Made by a program: the position numbers and the translations under genes. A DNA stretch of 52,082 bases from Bacteroidales bacterium (lineage in GTDB: Bacteria; Bacteroidota; Bacteroidia; Bacteroidales; VadinHA17), in contig PMIJ01000062.1 of NCBI GenBank assembly GCA_003157015.1, forward strand, positions 1 to 52,082, written 5' to 3'. The notes under the pieces are model-generated. The model was given only the letters and a program-made list of their open reading frames with translations. It searched no databases and was not told where the DNA came from. Shown one piece after another: positions 35,222 to 44,526 of the stretch; positions within the stretch are counted from its first letter, which is position 1; every line of letters begins with the position of its first letter.

Positions 35222-36193
35222 TTAAAAGTACCTTGGATTAGCTGCACTCACTTTATAACCGAATTCATAACGTACAATAAACTCACTCGATCCATTAGTA
35301 AAGTTGCTCATACGTCCAACGCCAACCGGATTGTCGTAGGAGAAGCCGATCATAAGCTGGGGATTAAGCTGAACCTGAAGAATACCTACAGCAACCTGTT
35401 CTGATGTTCTCCACGAACCTCCCACCCAGACCAAATCTCCGAGAATAAAATTGCCGTTTATATCAAACTGGGTAAGTTTTTTAGTCTTGTCGAGAGAATA
35501 ATCAATCATCACCGAAGGCTTGAATTTGAATGCGTCTGAAAATTTGATCATGCCCCCGGCGGAAAAAACAACATCATATTTATTAACACTGTGATGCGCC
35601 TCAACGGAACCTGTCGAAATATTTTTTTGATAATTCAGAAAATCCGGAATAGAAGCTCCTGCAAATAATTTATCGCTGTAGTAGTAAATCCCTGCTCCAA
35701 AATTGGGAAGAAAATATGGTTTATCATTTGCTGTAAACACCGGATCCCCCAGATTGGTTGTTACTAATCCTGTATAATTGGTGTTTGATCTGTCAAAGCC
35801 CCCTTTCAGTCCGAATGATAGTTTCCCCACTCCCAGGCTTATTCGGTAAGCATAGCTGACATAAATATTCTGCGATTTTGTTACTCCGAACTGCATGAAT
35901 TGGGCCATTAAACCCAGACCAACCTTGTCGTTTTTCGTCGGAGCATTAAGCGAGATAGTCTGAAATACCGGAGCACCCGATATACCTATCCATTGCAGCC
36001 TGTATGACATAAATGTGCTCAGTGCGCCGCGTGATCCTGCATATGCCGGATTGATCAACAGGCCGTTTTGGAGGTATTGGCTGTAGACCGGATACCCAAG
36101 GCTGATAGCGGTATTGTCAGTTTGTGCCTGACCCGGTACACAGGTAAAAGCCGATAAAATAGAAAATAAAAAAATCGCTTTTATGTTATTCAT
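35222..36193 (-). CDS. PorP/SprF family outer membrane protein
   Basis: This is a 323-residue outer-membrane beta-barrel protein of the PorP/SprF family (type IX secretion / gliding-motility partners). ATG 36193 (MNNIKAIFLFSILSAF) is chosen because it gives a signal peptide; the frame continues to 36232 without a better start. Family features include YSQYLQNGLLINPAYAGSRG (about 34-53) and repeated aromatic-glycine strands with GISGAPVFQTISLNAP. In the family, SprF-like proteins are paired one-to-one with a large adhesin that they help export or anchor. Here the adhesin gene ends 35 bases upstream. The two genes are therefore probably a matched pair. Confidence 0.92.
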   Translation of the reverse strand: MNNIKAIFLFSILSAFTCVPGQAQTDNTAISLGYPVYSQYLQNGLLINPAYAGSRGALSTFMSYRLQWIGISGAPVFQTISLNAPTKNDKVGLGLMAQFMQFGVTKSQNIYVSYAYRISLGVGKLSFGLKGGFDRSNTNYTGLVTTNLGDPVFTANDKPYFLPNFGAGIYYYSDKLFAGASIPDFLNYQKNISTGSVEAHHSVNKYDVVFSAGGMIKFSDAFKFKPSVMIDYSLDKTKKLTQFDINGNFILGDLVWVGGSWRTSEQVAVGILQVQLNPQLMIGFSYDNPVGVGRMSNFTNGSSEFIVRYEFGYKVSAANPRYF

Positions 36194-36228
36194 CTTTCTC
36201 AAATCACCATATATCCTTAATAAGCCTG

Positions 36229-39200
36229 TCATTTGTATCTTTTAAGAACGATAAATCCACTTAGTTTGGAATGAGGGCCCTTTGGATTTTTTGAGGTAAT
36301 GTTGAGCATATAATAATAAGTTCCCTCAGGAAGATCAAATCCAGCTGCGTTTTTTCCATTCCAATCAGTCCATGTCTGGTTATTCCGGCTGGAAGTTTTA
36401 AATACTTCTGTGCCGGCGCCATTAACAATAATCAGATCAGCATCATTATCAACCAGATTCAAACCTTCAATAATAAATGTATCATTATGTGTATCGCCAT
36501 TTGGTGAAAAACCCTGCGGCTCTTTAATTGGCGACATTTCAATATTGACCGTATCGGATAGTTTGCACAGGCCATTGCTTACTGTCCATAGAAAAGAATT
36601 GACACTTTTGGACGCCAGATGATCTACAATTGTATTGTAACTTGTTGAATCGTATAAAATACCTGTTCCATTTAGTACCTTCCATAGCCCGGTTTCCCCG
36701 GTTAATGGTTTGGTAGCCTGCATCTGATAATTACTTAAAATAGACAGGATGGATGCAGGAGGACCTGCATAAATCGTGCTAGATGGCAAGGGGTCAATTC
36801 CGATATCAAAAACATTTGAAGTATTTGTGCAACAATCATTTGGACCCGATGTTACAGTTCGTTCATATTTAATTGGTGCAAATAATGCCGGGGGCTGATA
36901 AGTTAAAGAACTATTTGTTCCGGAAGCTGCAGCCCAGTTTGTGCCGCCATCAGTGCTCTGCCACCAGAAATATTTATAGGTACCCGATCCGCCTGTAAGG
37001 GCCGCTCCGGTGATCGGATCCGGCACCATGGTATAACATACTCTCGGCGTGCCCGATATGACATTGTTGGTTATCAGCGGAAGGACTGTTTCTGTTATCG
37101 AATTGCTGTTTGCAACACAGGCTCCGGAAGTCACCTGCCTTTGATAATAAGTGGTCGCTGTAAGTTGCAGTGGCGAATAATTTACTCCTGTTCCTGCGAT
37201 AGGAACAGGTGTAAAAACAGATTTATCAGGGGAGTACATCCACTGATAAACATAACTTCCTGCAATATTTGTTCCGCCAGTGGCAATGGTGCCCAGATAT
37301 GTCCCTGGCTGCTGGTTATTGCAGATAGTTTCATCGGTTCCTCCTCCTGATACTGATATGATATTATTTGAAATCGGTTTATGAACATTAATTCTTGCCG
37401 ATGGGCTCGTATTAGTACAAACAACTGCTGTTTTATAAACACCTGAATTTACAATCCTCCTGTACCATGTACTGTCCGTTAGTGATGGAGGCTGATAATT
37501 ACCTGTCGCCGAATTATTTACTCCCAGAGCTGGAATAAAGGAACTCCCGTTTGCACTCTGCTGCCAGATAAAAGAATAGGATCCAGCGCCTGCGCCGTCC
37601 GTGGGATTTGATCCTGGCAAACCAACAGGTGTGCTGCCCGAACAAATAGTCAAATCTGCAGGATTTGCAATTATCAGGTTATTCTTTATTTTAGGATATC
37701 TGGTCATGTCTATGGGCTGGCTGGTACTTTTACAAACATTATGAGGTCCTGATAATACAATTCTTCTGTAAAACCTTTTTGGAACCAGAGCAGTAAATTT
37801 AGATGTGTCAGGTGTGTATGTCGGACCAGTATAAGATCCGCTTGCAGGATTCCATGCAGATGAATTTGTGCTATCCTGCCATTGGTATGCGTAATTACTG
37901 CCATCACCCTGACCCGGCCCCGAAGCCCCTAAAGGCGTGAAACCAAATCCTTCACAGATCACCGAGTCTGACCTAAAAATAAGGTTACCCGTAATTGAAT
38001 TAAGTACAGTTATCGTCACTGTGGGACTATAATCAATACAACGACCTGATTGAACAAATCGTTTGTAGAATGTTGTCTGGGTTAGTGAAGGAGGATCGTA
38101 ATTTTTACCATTGATTACAGACCCTGTAGCCACAGTCGAAGTGTCCCAAATGCCCGGATTAGTAGGCTTTTGAAGCCATAAATACCTATAGATTCCATTA
38201 CCGTTGGAAGGAGTCGAATTAAGAGGTATTGAGCCTATAGGAAGAGGATTCTGGCCATGGCATATGGTAGTATCTTTTCCGATATTGTTGGCGGTAATTG
38301 CAAGCTGTACAATAATTTTAACTGATTTACTTATATCTATCAGAGGTGTAGGAGAATTGTCTGTTACAGTTCTCCTAAAATAAACTGTTACAATTTCAGG
38401 CGTAGTAGGGGGAGTATAAGTAATTGAATCAGCCGGAGTACCTACATTTGTCCAGGTAGCCTGATCATAGCTTTTCTGCCAAAGATAAGTATATGGGCGT
38501 TTCCCTCCGACAGGGACAGTCCCGTTTATTTTAGGAGGTACGATATTAGAACAGACCGAATCGATCTGATTACCTGTAACAGAAGAGCTAATTGAATTGT
38601 AAAGGAAACCATTCAACACTGCTTTAAAGCCTACCCTTTGTTCACCTGTTCCACCTGCTGTTGCAGAAGAGGAAGGATAATCTCCCGGAAGACCACCATT
38701 CAGAAAGCTGGTAGTACTTCCTGTTGTATTAGTACTTAAATAAATAAATCCACCACCTCCTCCTGCACCTTCTCCAAAACCGCCGGGATTGTCACCTCCG
38801 TTCCCCCCCAAAGCATAAAAGGACAGGGGTAACGATCCATAGCTTCGCAACGAGAGTGCTATTGAGCCACCACCGCCACCACCGCCTGAACCTCCATTAA
38901 GAACAGCGGTGCCTCCACTGCCTCCGTTTACAAGTATATTGCCACCGTTACCAATTATGGTATCAGATACAATTATTACTATTCCTCCTCCATTTCCACC
39001 TGAAGGTGAAAGTCCTGTTAGTGACGTGGATGCACCTCCACCTCCTCCGAAAAAAATTCTGTTTACAAATAAGGGTTGGGTCAGTTGTTCTGATTTAAAG
39101 CCTCCGTAACCACCGGATTGTGGTGCTGCACAGATGTTGTCTTCAGAGCCGCCGATCCCGCCTGCCCCATGGTTCGCTCCACCACCTCCTCCTGAAAATC

Positions 39201-39954
39201 TTCCATTGCCACCTCCCCCACTGGTAAAATTCGGACCCTGACCTTTCATATGCAATGGCGCCAGAAGAGTTCCAAAGTCATCATGAATTGCGATACCTTC
39301 ACCTTTGAAACCGGCATTGGTAGAACTTCGTGCATAATAGTCAAGAGTTGTTGTAGGAACTACCATCTCGCACCTCCCAACTCCAATTGTATCCTTACCT
39401 CCGGCAAATCCGGAATTTGAAACGTCAATATCTGCATTCAGTTTCAGAGTTCTTCCGATTACAAGAGCCAGAACACCTCCTTTTTTTGAAGTGCTGTTCC
39501 ATGGATTACAAAAAAGTTTTCCTGTAACAGTTGCATTGTTGTAATATGGCACTCTTACTACCTGAATATTGCCTATTGGATTAAAAGCATTTAGAAGGTT
39601 ATTCCGGAAGATTATTTCATTTGTTCCTGTATTTACAGATTGAATAATCATGAATTCGTGTAAACCAGGTGTCCCAAAGACACTTTGAATGAATCCATAA
39701 CCTAGGGTTGGTGTGTTTATCCCGACACCCTGCATCTGAATAACTAAAACGGTATCGGGGTTACTTGCACTAAAACCTGTTACATCATCAACAATGACTC
39801 TGTCACTGGCAGGTATGCTTATTATATGAGCCATGGGTTGATTAAGGTTCCCTGTTAGATTTTTCTGAGACAGCAACACACTGCTGCTAAACACAATTAT
39901 CAGCAGACAAAAAATAAGTCTTTTGCTATGGAGCAAAAAATTAACGGTCATCAT
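36229..39954 (-). CDS. Giant repeat adhesin with gliding-motility/type IX C-terminal domain
   Basis: This is a 1241-residue surface protein with a signal peptide (about 8-30). An N-terminal region of about 200 residues is followed by a very Gly-rich, Asn/Ser-containing stretch (about 230-440). Six tandem modules of about 95-100 residues (about 455-1060) follow; each has an N-terminal NxI start, a Cys, a YxYxWxxS strand, a TYxPP segment and a YxRxVxSG strand. The C-terminus (about 1150-1241) has SPNGDTHNDTF and LPEGTYYYMLNI, the CHU_C / gliding-motility-associated domain that directs type IX secretion and attachment. It is the first gene of the five-gene operon and precedes a PorP/SprF-type partner. 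Surface adhesion or motility is inferred from family. Confidence 0.92.
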   Translation of the reverse strand: MMTVNFLLHSKRLIFCLLIIVFSSSVLLSQKNLTGNLNQPMAHIISIPASDRVIVDDVTGFSASNPDTVLVIQMQGVGINTPTLGYGFIQSVFGTPGLHEFMIIQSVNTGTNEIIFRNNLLNAFNPIGNIQVVRVPYYNNATVTGKLFCNPWNSTSKKGGVLALVIGRTLKLNADIDVSNSGFAGGKDTIGVGRCEMVVPTTTLDYYARSSTNAGFKGEGIAIHDDFGTLLAPLHMKGQGPNFTSGGGGNGRFSGGGGGANHGAGGIGGSEDNICAAPQSGGYGGFKSEQLTQPLFVNRIFFGGGGGASTSLTGLSPSGGNGGGIVIIVSDTIIGNGGNILVNGGSGGTAVLNGGSGGGGGGGSIALSLRSYGSLPLSFYALGGNGGDNPGGFGEGAGGGGGFIYLSTNTTGSTTSFLNGGLPGDYPSSSATAGGTGEQRVGFKAVLNGFLYNSISSSVTGNQIDSVCSNIVPPKINGTVPVGGKRPYTYLWQKSYDQATWTNVGTPADSITYTPPTTPEIVTVYFRRTVTDNSPTPLIDISKSVKIIVQLAITANNIGKDTTICHGQNPLPIGSIPLNSTPSNGNGIYRYLWLQKPTNPGIWDTSTVATGSVINGKNYDPPSLTQTTFYKRFVQSGRCIDYSPTVTITVLNSITGNLIFRSDSVICEGFGFTPLGASGPGQGDGSNYAYQWQDSTNSSAWNPASGSYTGPTYTPDTSKFTALVPKRFYRRIVLSGPHNVCKSTSQPIDMTRYPKIKNNLIIANPADLTICSGSTPVGLPGSNPTDGAGAGSYSFIWQQSANGSSFIPALGVNNSATGNYQPPSLTDSTWYRRIVNSGVYKTAVVCTNTSPSARINVHKPISNNIISVSGGGTDETICNNQQPGTYLGTIATGGTNIAGSYVYQWMYSPDKSVFTPVPIAGTGVNYSPLQLTATTYYQRQVTSGACVANSNSITETVLPLITNNVISGTPRVCYTMVPDPITGAALTGGSGTYKYFWWQSTDGGTNWAAASGTNSSLTYQPPALFAPIKYERTVTSGPNDCCTNTSNVFDIGIDPLPSSTIYAGPPASILSILSNYQMQATKPLTGETGLWKVLNGTGILYDSTSYNTIVDHLASKSVNSFLWTVSNGLCKLSDTVNIEMSPIKEPQGFSPNGDTHNDTFIIEGLNLVDNDADLIIVNGAGTEVFKTSSRNNQTWTDWNGKNAAGFDLPEGTYYYMLNITSKNPKGPHSKLSGFIVLKRYK

Positions 39955-40160
39955 TCAGGTATCAGAACCGCTAATATAACTATTATATTGAATATTTCTA
40001 TTGACAAATATTTTAAAAAGAAGTTTGGAGTTTGGAGTTTAGAGTACTTAAAGTTGAAAAAAATGAATAATAAAATATGAGTATCGGGAATCATGCATAA
40101 TTAATACAGTATTGTTAAATAATTATATTCGGGTTCTTCCTACCAGAGATTCCTCATTTC

Positions 40161-40177
40161 GTCACGCCAAGCGTGAC
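40161..40177. repeat. Perfect hairpin in intergenic gap
   Basis: GTCACGC-CAA-GCGTGAC is a perfect 7-bp stem within the 265-base gap between the kinase stop and the adhesin start. A 7-base unit GTTTGGA is tandemly repeated nearby (about 40024-40040). It may end kinase transcription or be a dispersed repeat; the T-rich tract is weak. Confidence 0.4.
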
Positions 40178-40219
40178 TGCATTCGGAATAATAAAAAAGT
40201 TAGAATTACTCTAGGCTGT

Positions 40220-43200
40220 TTAAATACGTGGTTTCTCAACTATTGACAGAACCGGTAACTCAAAATAGAATACAGATCCTTTATTCACCTCAGATTCAAA
40301 CCAGATCCTCCCGTTGGCGCTTTCAATATATTTCCTGGTTATTGATAAACCCAGTCCCATCCCCGATGACTTAGTTGTAAAATTGGGCGTGAAAAGATTC
40401 TTCCTCAGACCTTCAGGTATCCCCGACCCGTTATCCGAGACGGACACAACAACTTTATCGCTCTTTACCTCCAGATTTAAAGTTATGTGCCCCTGTCGTC
40501 CTGCCGGTACAGACTGGATGCCGTTCTTGATGAGATTTGAGAAGACTCCGTTAAGTTGTTCTTTATCAGCATAAATAATAATTTTGCTTTCATGTGGCCA
40601 ATGAACTTTGAAATCAACATTTTCCGTATTTTTAAAGAGCTCGAGATTTATGCTTACCTGTTCGAGGAGGTTGACTTCAACCGGATTGGTCACCGGCATC
40701 TTGGCAAATGCCGAAAAAGCAGAGGCGATTGATGACAGATTATCAATATATTCGATCTGGTTTTTTGTAAAACGGTTAAGCATCTTGTCAAAACCCGCAA
40801 CCTTATCATTCCATGATTTTAAAAGCTGCTGCACATTTAATTTCATCGGCGTAAGCGGATTCTTTATCTCATGAGCAATCTGTTTTGCCATCTCCCTCCA
40901 GGCAAATTCCCTTTCCGAATTGGCAAGCTTGTAGGTGCTCTCCTCGATCTCATCAAGCATCCTGTTATACTGCTTTACAAGTTCGCCGATCTCGTCTTTC
41001 CCGTCATAGGTGAGATGCTCGCTTTTCTTTCCCACTGCCACATTCGCTATTCCCTTACTGAGCATTGCAAGCGGTGAAGTCAGACGATCGCTTATTATTA
41101 CAGCCAGACTCATAGTAATGATTATCAGCAACAGTGTGAAATTAATAACTGCCACAATAAGGTTTGAAATCTCCTTGGCAAGTACGCTTTGCAATCTAAA
41201 ATAAGGAAGATTTAAATAAGCAAGAACTTTATTATCACTGTTATAAAAAGGAATATAAGCAGACAAATATTCAAGTTTCCCAATCTTCTCTGTTTGATAA
41301 TATTCACTTTTGGCCAGATGCTTGAGATTAAGGTAAGCCATATTGTTTATTCGCTGGCTTGTAAGATCACGGTCAAAAATTTCCTGCCTTGAAGTTGAAA
41401 TGAGGAAACCATTGGTATTATAAAGATTAATGTCGGTGTTAAAAACATTTGAAAGTTTTATAAGGAATTCGTAGAGAGATGAATATCCGCCGCCTCTCCA
41501 CTCCGGCGATATGTATTTTTCCGTTGAAAGCCTGTTGTCGAGCTCGAGGTAAACAGAGTTCATTTTTTCTTTAATATTTTCGTAGTGCTTTGTATTATAT
41601 TGCTCAATAGTGATATATGCCACGACGATACCGATCAGGATAAATGAGAACAGAAGTATGGCAACGTAGGAGAGTTGCAGCTTTTGTCTGAAATTGAAAA
41701 CATTCATCCTTCTGGGTTTCGGTCTTCGGATCATCATTATTATCATGTTCGAAAACAAAAGGATGAAGGCGAAAAGATATGCAAATGATATTATGATATC
41801 ACCTATAGTAAGTACCGGTCTTGAAATCATTACAGTAGTATTCCCGTTTTTATAAAGCACATGCTTAAACCCACCTGTCCTGAAAATCCTGTAATCAGAA
41901 AACTTGCTGACATATTCAGCATCGGTTTTATCATACGGAAATCCCTCAGTTCTCAGAACATTTTCCCCGTTAATATACTTGGCAAATGAGTAGTCCTTCA
42001 ACCCTGCATACTTATGATACCGGTTATCTAGAAGCAATTCCGAATAACCCGGCGTTAAAACATTTACATCGCTGTACAGTTCAATGAACAATCCGTTTAT
42101 TTTGCTTTTACCAGAATTGTAATAGTATCTGCCAAGGTAATATGATCTTCCTCCCTGATTATCAACAAAATAAAAATTTGTACCTGTCAGTCTGTGGCCA
42201 TTCCCCTTTATTCGTTCATCAAAAAAGCTAAAGCAATTCTGCGACTGCTCACTTCCGGCTCCGATTTGCAGCGGCTCTTCGTTATCACAGGGGTAAGCAC
42301 TGAAATGATAATTCTTCCAGAACCCTGTAAAATAAGTATCTTCAAGATAGTTAGATATTTTTTCAGCATTATCCTTATCAAAACTTTCTACCCTCATCAT
42401 CCTTGAGAGAGAAGTGTCCTTCTCAATTGCAGGGCACAGATCAAAAAGAAGATATTCAGCCTCAGGATCATTTTCAGTTGATAAAGAGACTGCCTGCGTT
42501 TTAAGATTTTCAGTTGTCCTTTCTTCTGAAAGAATTGTAATAAAATAAAGGAAATAAACGCCCGAAATAAGAGAGAGAATTACAGTAATGGTGAACAAAC
42601 CAAGATTCCTGTTCGTTGATATCCATATACTTAGAACAAGAATACAGTAAAATATTGCCAGCAGGAACAAAGTCGCAGGTCTGTTATAATAAAAGATCAG
42701 AGGGACTGAAAGAGAGATGATTATAGAGATGGCAACTTTACCTGTGCTGAAATCCCTTATGCTTTGAAGAATTTTAAACAGATAGAATATCGGAATCAGA
42801 AGGAGAAGGAAAACAGAGACAAATCCGGCTATGCTGAAAATATTTAAATCCAGTACTTTATATGTTTCAAAATTAATATTCGAGGTTGATATCACTTTGC
42901 TGAAAATCCACTGATATAAACATAAAATAAGTGCCCCAACAATCAGCAAACATGTAAGGTACAGGTAATTTGAAGCCCCATTGCTCTCTGTTCGGCTCTT
43001 AATTGAAAAATGACTAAAGAGAACGGTGGAAAAAGCTGAACCAAGTATGCCGAGCATTAAAAGGTGCCCCAGTGAGGGAATAAACCTGTTCAGATAGAAT
43101 CTGTAGGGTGAAAAAAGTTCCGTCTGGAACACGGACTGTGGCTTCCCGGAGAAAAGAACAAATGTATATACCGAAGCAAAGATTATAAGCGCCAGGCCTG

Positions 43201-43921
43201 ATCCGGTCAGCGCTTTTCCACTATTCATCAGAATTTTAATAAGGTTGAAAGTGAGCAGAATTATCAGGACGAACACGCCTGCCCATAAACACAACGGAAC
43301 AAAAATAAAAGAGGTGTTCCCTTTCACTGGCGGAAACATAAGGGAGAACAGGAAGTCACCTTTTTTATTAAATATATGAAATCCCGATGCATTTTTATCG
43401 GTATCCAGATCAACGTTACCAGGTATCCTGAACTCCTTCTCAAATCCATTTTTAAGGATGTTATTCTCAAAACCAAAGTCTGTATGTAACCTTAGCAGTC
43501 CTATAATTTTCTCATTCCCCGACTGAACCGATTTTGTAAGAAACCATCCATTCTGTAAAAAAACCAATGGTTTGTTATAAAGTGAATCTATATAATCTAA
43601 AGGCACATCAAACTCATTGTCCGACCAGTACCAAAGTTTGTTATCAACGTATTCAAGTATGGTGATCCTGTTCTTTTCAGCAATTGTAAATAGGTCATTA
43701 TGTGAAATTGTATCATAAGGACTTTCCTTTGCCAGCAGGGGTTTCATTGCATTGAGGCAATAGTCCATGACAGTTTCTTTCGCAACTAGGGTTTTGTTGA
43801 ACATCTTTGTTCTTAGCCTGTACTCAAAACCGCTGAAATAAACCTTTTCTGCGACAAATGCCATAATTATGAGCACAGCGGTCAGGATGGAAAGAATAAT
43901 TGTATTACGATTCATTTTCAT
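40220..43921 (-). CDS. Large multi-membrane sensor histidine kinase, NtrY-like
   Basis: This is a 1233-residue kinase; the start could also be two codons later at 43915. An N-terminal TM (about 7-27) is followed by a periplasmic sensor region (about 28-210). A block of about eight hydrophobic helices (about 215-465) is followed by a second periplasmic region (about 470-695), two TM helices, a third periplasmic region (about 770-900) and a final TM (about 910-935). HAMP (about 936-990), dimerisation domain with phospho-His in AKQIAHEIKNPLTP (about His1017) and an HATPase with NLIKNGIQSV, DNGSGIP and GMGLGLSI complete it. The H-box and N-box resemble NtrY. No response regulator is adjacent. It starts 17 bases after rlmH and is probably in its operon. 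Confidence 0.93.
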   Translation of the reverse strand: MKMNRNTIILSILTAVLIIMAFVAEKVYFSGFEYRLRTKMFNKTLVAKETVMDYCLNAMKPLLAKESPYDTISHNDLFTIAEKNRITILEYVDNKLWYWSDNEFDVPLDYIDSLYNKPLVFLQNGWFLTKSVQSGNEKIIGLLRLHTDFGFENNILKNGFEKEFRIPGNVDLDTDKNASGFHIFNKKGDFLFSLMFPPVKGNTSFIFVPLCLWAGVFVLIILLTFNLIKILMNSGKALTGSGLALIIFASVYTFVLFSGKPQSVFQTELFSPYRFYLNRFIPSLGHLLMLGILGSAFSTVLFSHFSIKSRTESNGASNYLYLTCLLIVGALILCLYQWIFSKVISTSNINFETYKVLDLNIFSIAGFVSVFLLLLIPIFYLFKILQSIRDFSTGKVAISIIISLSVPLIFYYNRPATLFLLAIFYCILVLSIWISTNRNLGLFTITVILSLISGVYFLYFITILSEERTTENLKTQAVSLSTENDPEAEYLLFDLCPAIEKDTSLSRMMRVESFDKDNAEKISNYLEDTYFTGFWKNYHFSAYPCDNEEPLQIGAGSEQSQNCFSFFDERIKGNGHRLTGTNFYFVDNQGGRSYYLGRYYYNSGKSKINGLFIELYSDVNVLTPGYSELLLDNRYHKYAGLKDYSFAKYINGENVLRTEGFPYDKTDAEYVSKFSDYRIFRTGGFKHVLYKNGNTTVMISRPVLTIGDIIISFAYLFAFILLFSNMIIMMIRRPKPRRMNVFNFRQKLQLSYVAILLFSFILIGIVVAYITIEQYNTKHYENIKEKMNSVYLELDNRLSTEKYISPEWRGGGYSSLYEFLIKLSNVFNTDINLYNTNGFLISTSRQEIFDRDLTSQRINNMAYLNLKHLAKSEYYQTEKIGKLEYLSAYIPFYNSDNKVLAYLNLPYFRLQSVLAKEISNLIVAVINFTLLLIIITMSLAVIISDRLTSPLAMLSKGIANVAVGKKSEHLTYDGKDEIGELVKQYNRMLDEIEESTYKLANSEREFAWREMAKQIAHEIKNPLTPMKLNVQQLLKSWNDKVAGFDKMLNRFTKNQIEYIDNLSSIASAFSAFAKMPVTNPVEVNLLEQVSINLELFKNTENVDFKVHWPHESKIIIYADKEQLNGVFSNLIKNGIQSVPAGRQGHITLNLEVKSDKVVVSVSDNGSGIPEGLRKNLFTPNFTTKSSGMGLGLSITRKYIESANGRIWFESEVNKGSVFYFELPVLSIVEKPRI

Positions 43922-43938
43922 AATATAATATTCAAAGC

Positions 43939-44412
43939 TTATTCATGGTGATAGGGCTCTCCTTTAATTATTGTAAATACCCTGTAAAGCTGTTCAAGAA
44001 ACAATAATCGTACCAGCTGATGAGGGTAAGTCATTTTTGACAGAGACATTTTGTAATCTGCCCTGTCATATACTGACTGAGAGAAGCCCCAGGGGCCGCC
44101 AATAACAAACACGATCCTCTTCTTTGGCATGAAGAATGCTTTTTCAAGAGCACTCGAGAATTCAAGAGTTCTTAACTCCTTTCCTCTTTCATCGAGTAAA
44201 ATAATATAATCATCCTCATTGACTGACTTAAGGATTTTTGAAGCCTCTTTAATCTTCTGCTCCGGAACAGGCATATTCCTGGTATTCTTTACATCAGAAA
44301 GTGTAATGATCTCAAAAACAGAATACTTCTTTATTCGTTTTGAATAAAGGTCAACTAACTCTTCTATGTTTTTATCGGTTGTTTTACCAGTCTGCAACAG
44401 AGCTATTTTCAT
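43939..44412 (-). CDS. rlmH: 23S rRNA (pseudouridine1915-N3)-methyltransferase RlmH
   Basis: This is a 157-residue SPOUT methyltransferase that methylates N3 of pseudouridine 1915 in helix 69 of 23S rRNA. It has the typical knot region IVFVIGGPWGFSQSVYDRADYKMSLS (about 100-125, with GGPWGF in place of the usual GGAYGF) and the C-terminal KGEPYHHE signature. Length is normal. A well-formed promoter lies upstream, and the histidine kinase follows at 17 bases, so the two are likely co-transcribed. The substitution in the SAM-binding loop is conservative. Confidence 0.96.
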   Translation of the reverse strand: MKIALLQTGKTTDKNIEELVDLYSKRIKKYSVFEIITLSDVKNTRNMPVPEQKIKEASKILKSVNEDDYIILLDERGKELRTLEFSSALEKAFFMPKKRIVFVIGGPWGFSQSVYDRADYKMSLSKMTYPHQLVRLLFLEQLYRVFTIIKGEPYHHE

Positions 44413-44459
44413 GATTTATAATGCGGCTTCTCCTAATTAAAACTACCCCTTCTCTTTTA

Positions 44460-44491
44460 CAAAAATATAATTAATAACCCGTGCGTGCAAA
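44460..44491 (-). promoter_or_regulatory. Promoter of rlmH
   Basis: On the minus strand TTTG (44488-44491) is followed by a 20-base spacer and TATTTTTG (44460-44467), the best -33/-7 pair in the window. The rlmH start lies 47 bases downstream of the -7 element. Confidence 0.6.
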
Positions 44492-44526
44492 ACTATTAGT
44501 ATGACGCTTATCAGGGGAGGCTCTTC

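Noticed and set aside
38650..39250. Repeated short GGA/CCACC tracts that could suggest a CRISPR or minisatellite
   Set aside because: They encode the Gly-rich region of the adhesin and lack regular spacers.
40490..40512. VPAGRQG-like stretch in the kinase looked like a repeat insertion in a protein
   Set aside because: The position and pattern match the normal N-box extension of histidine kinases (IQAIPEGRxGxI), so it is not an inserted repeat.
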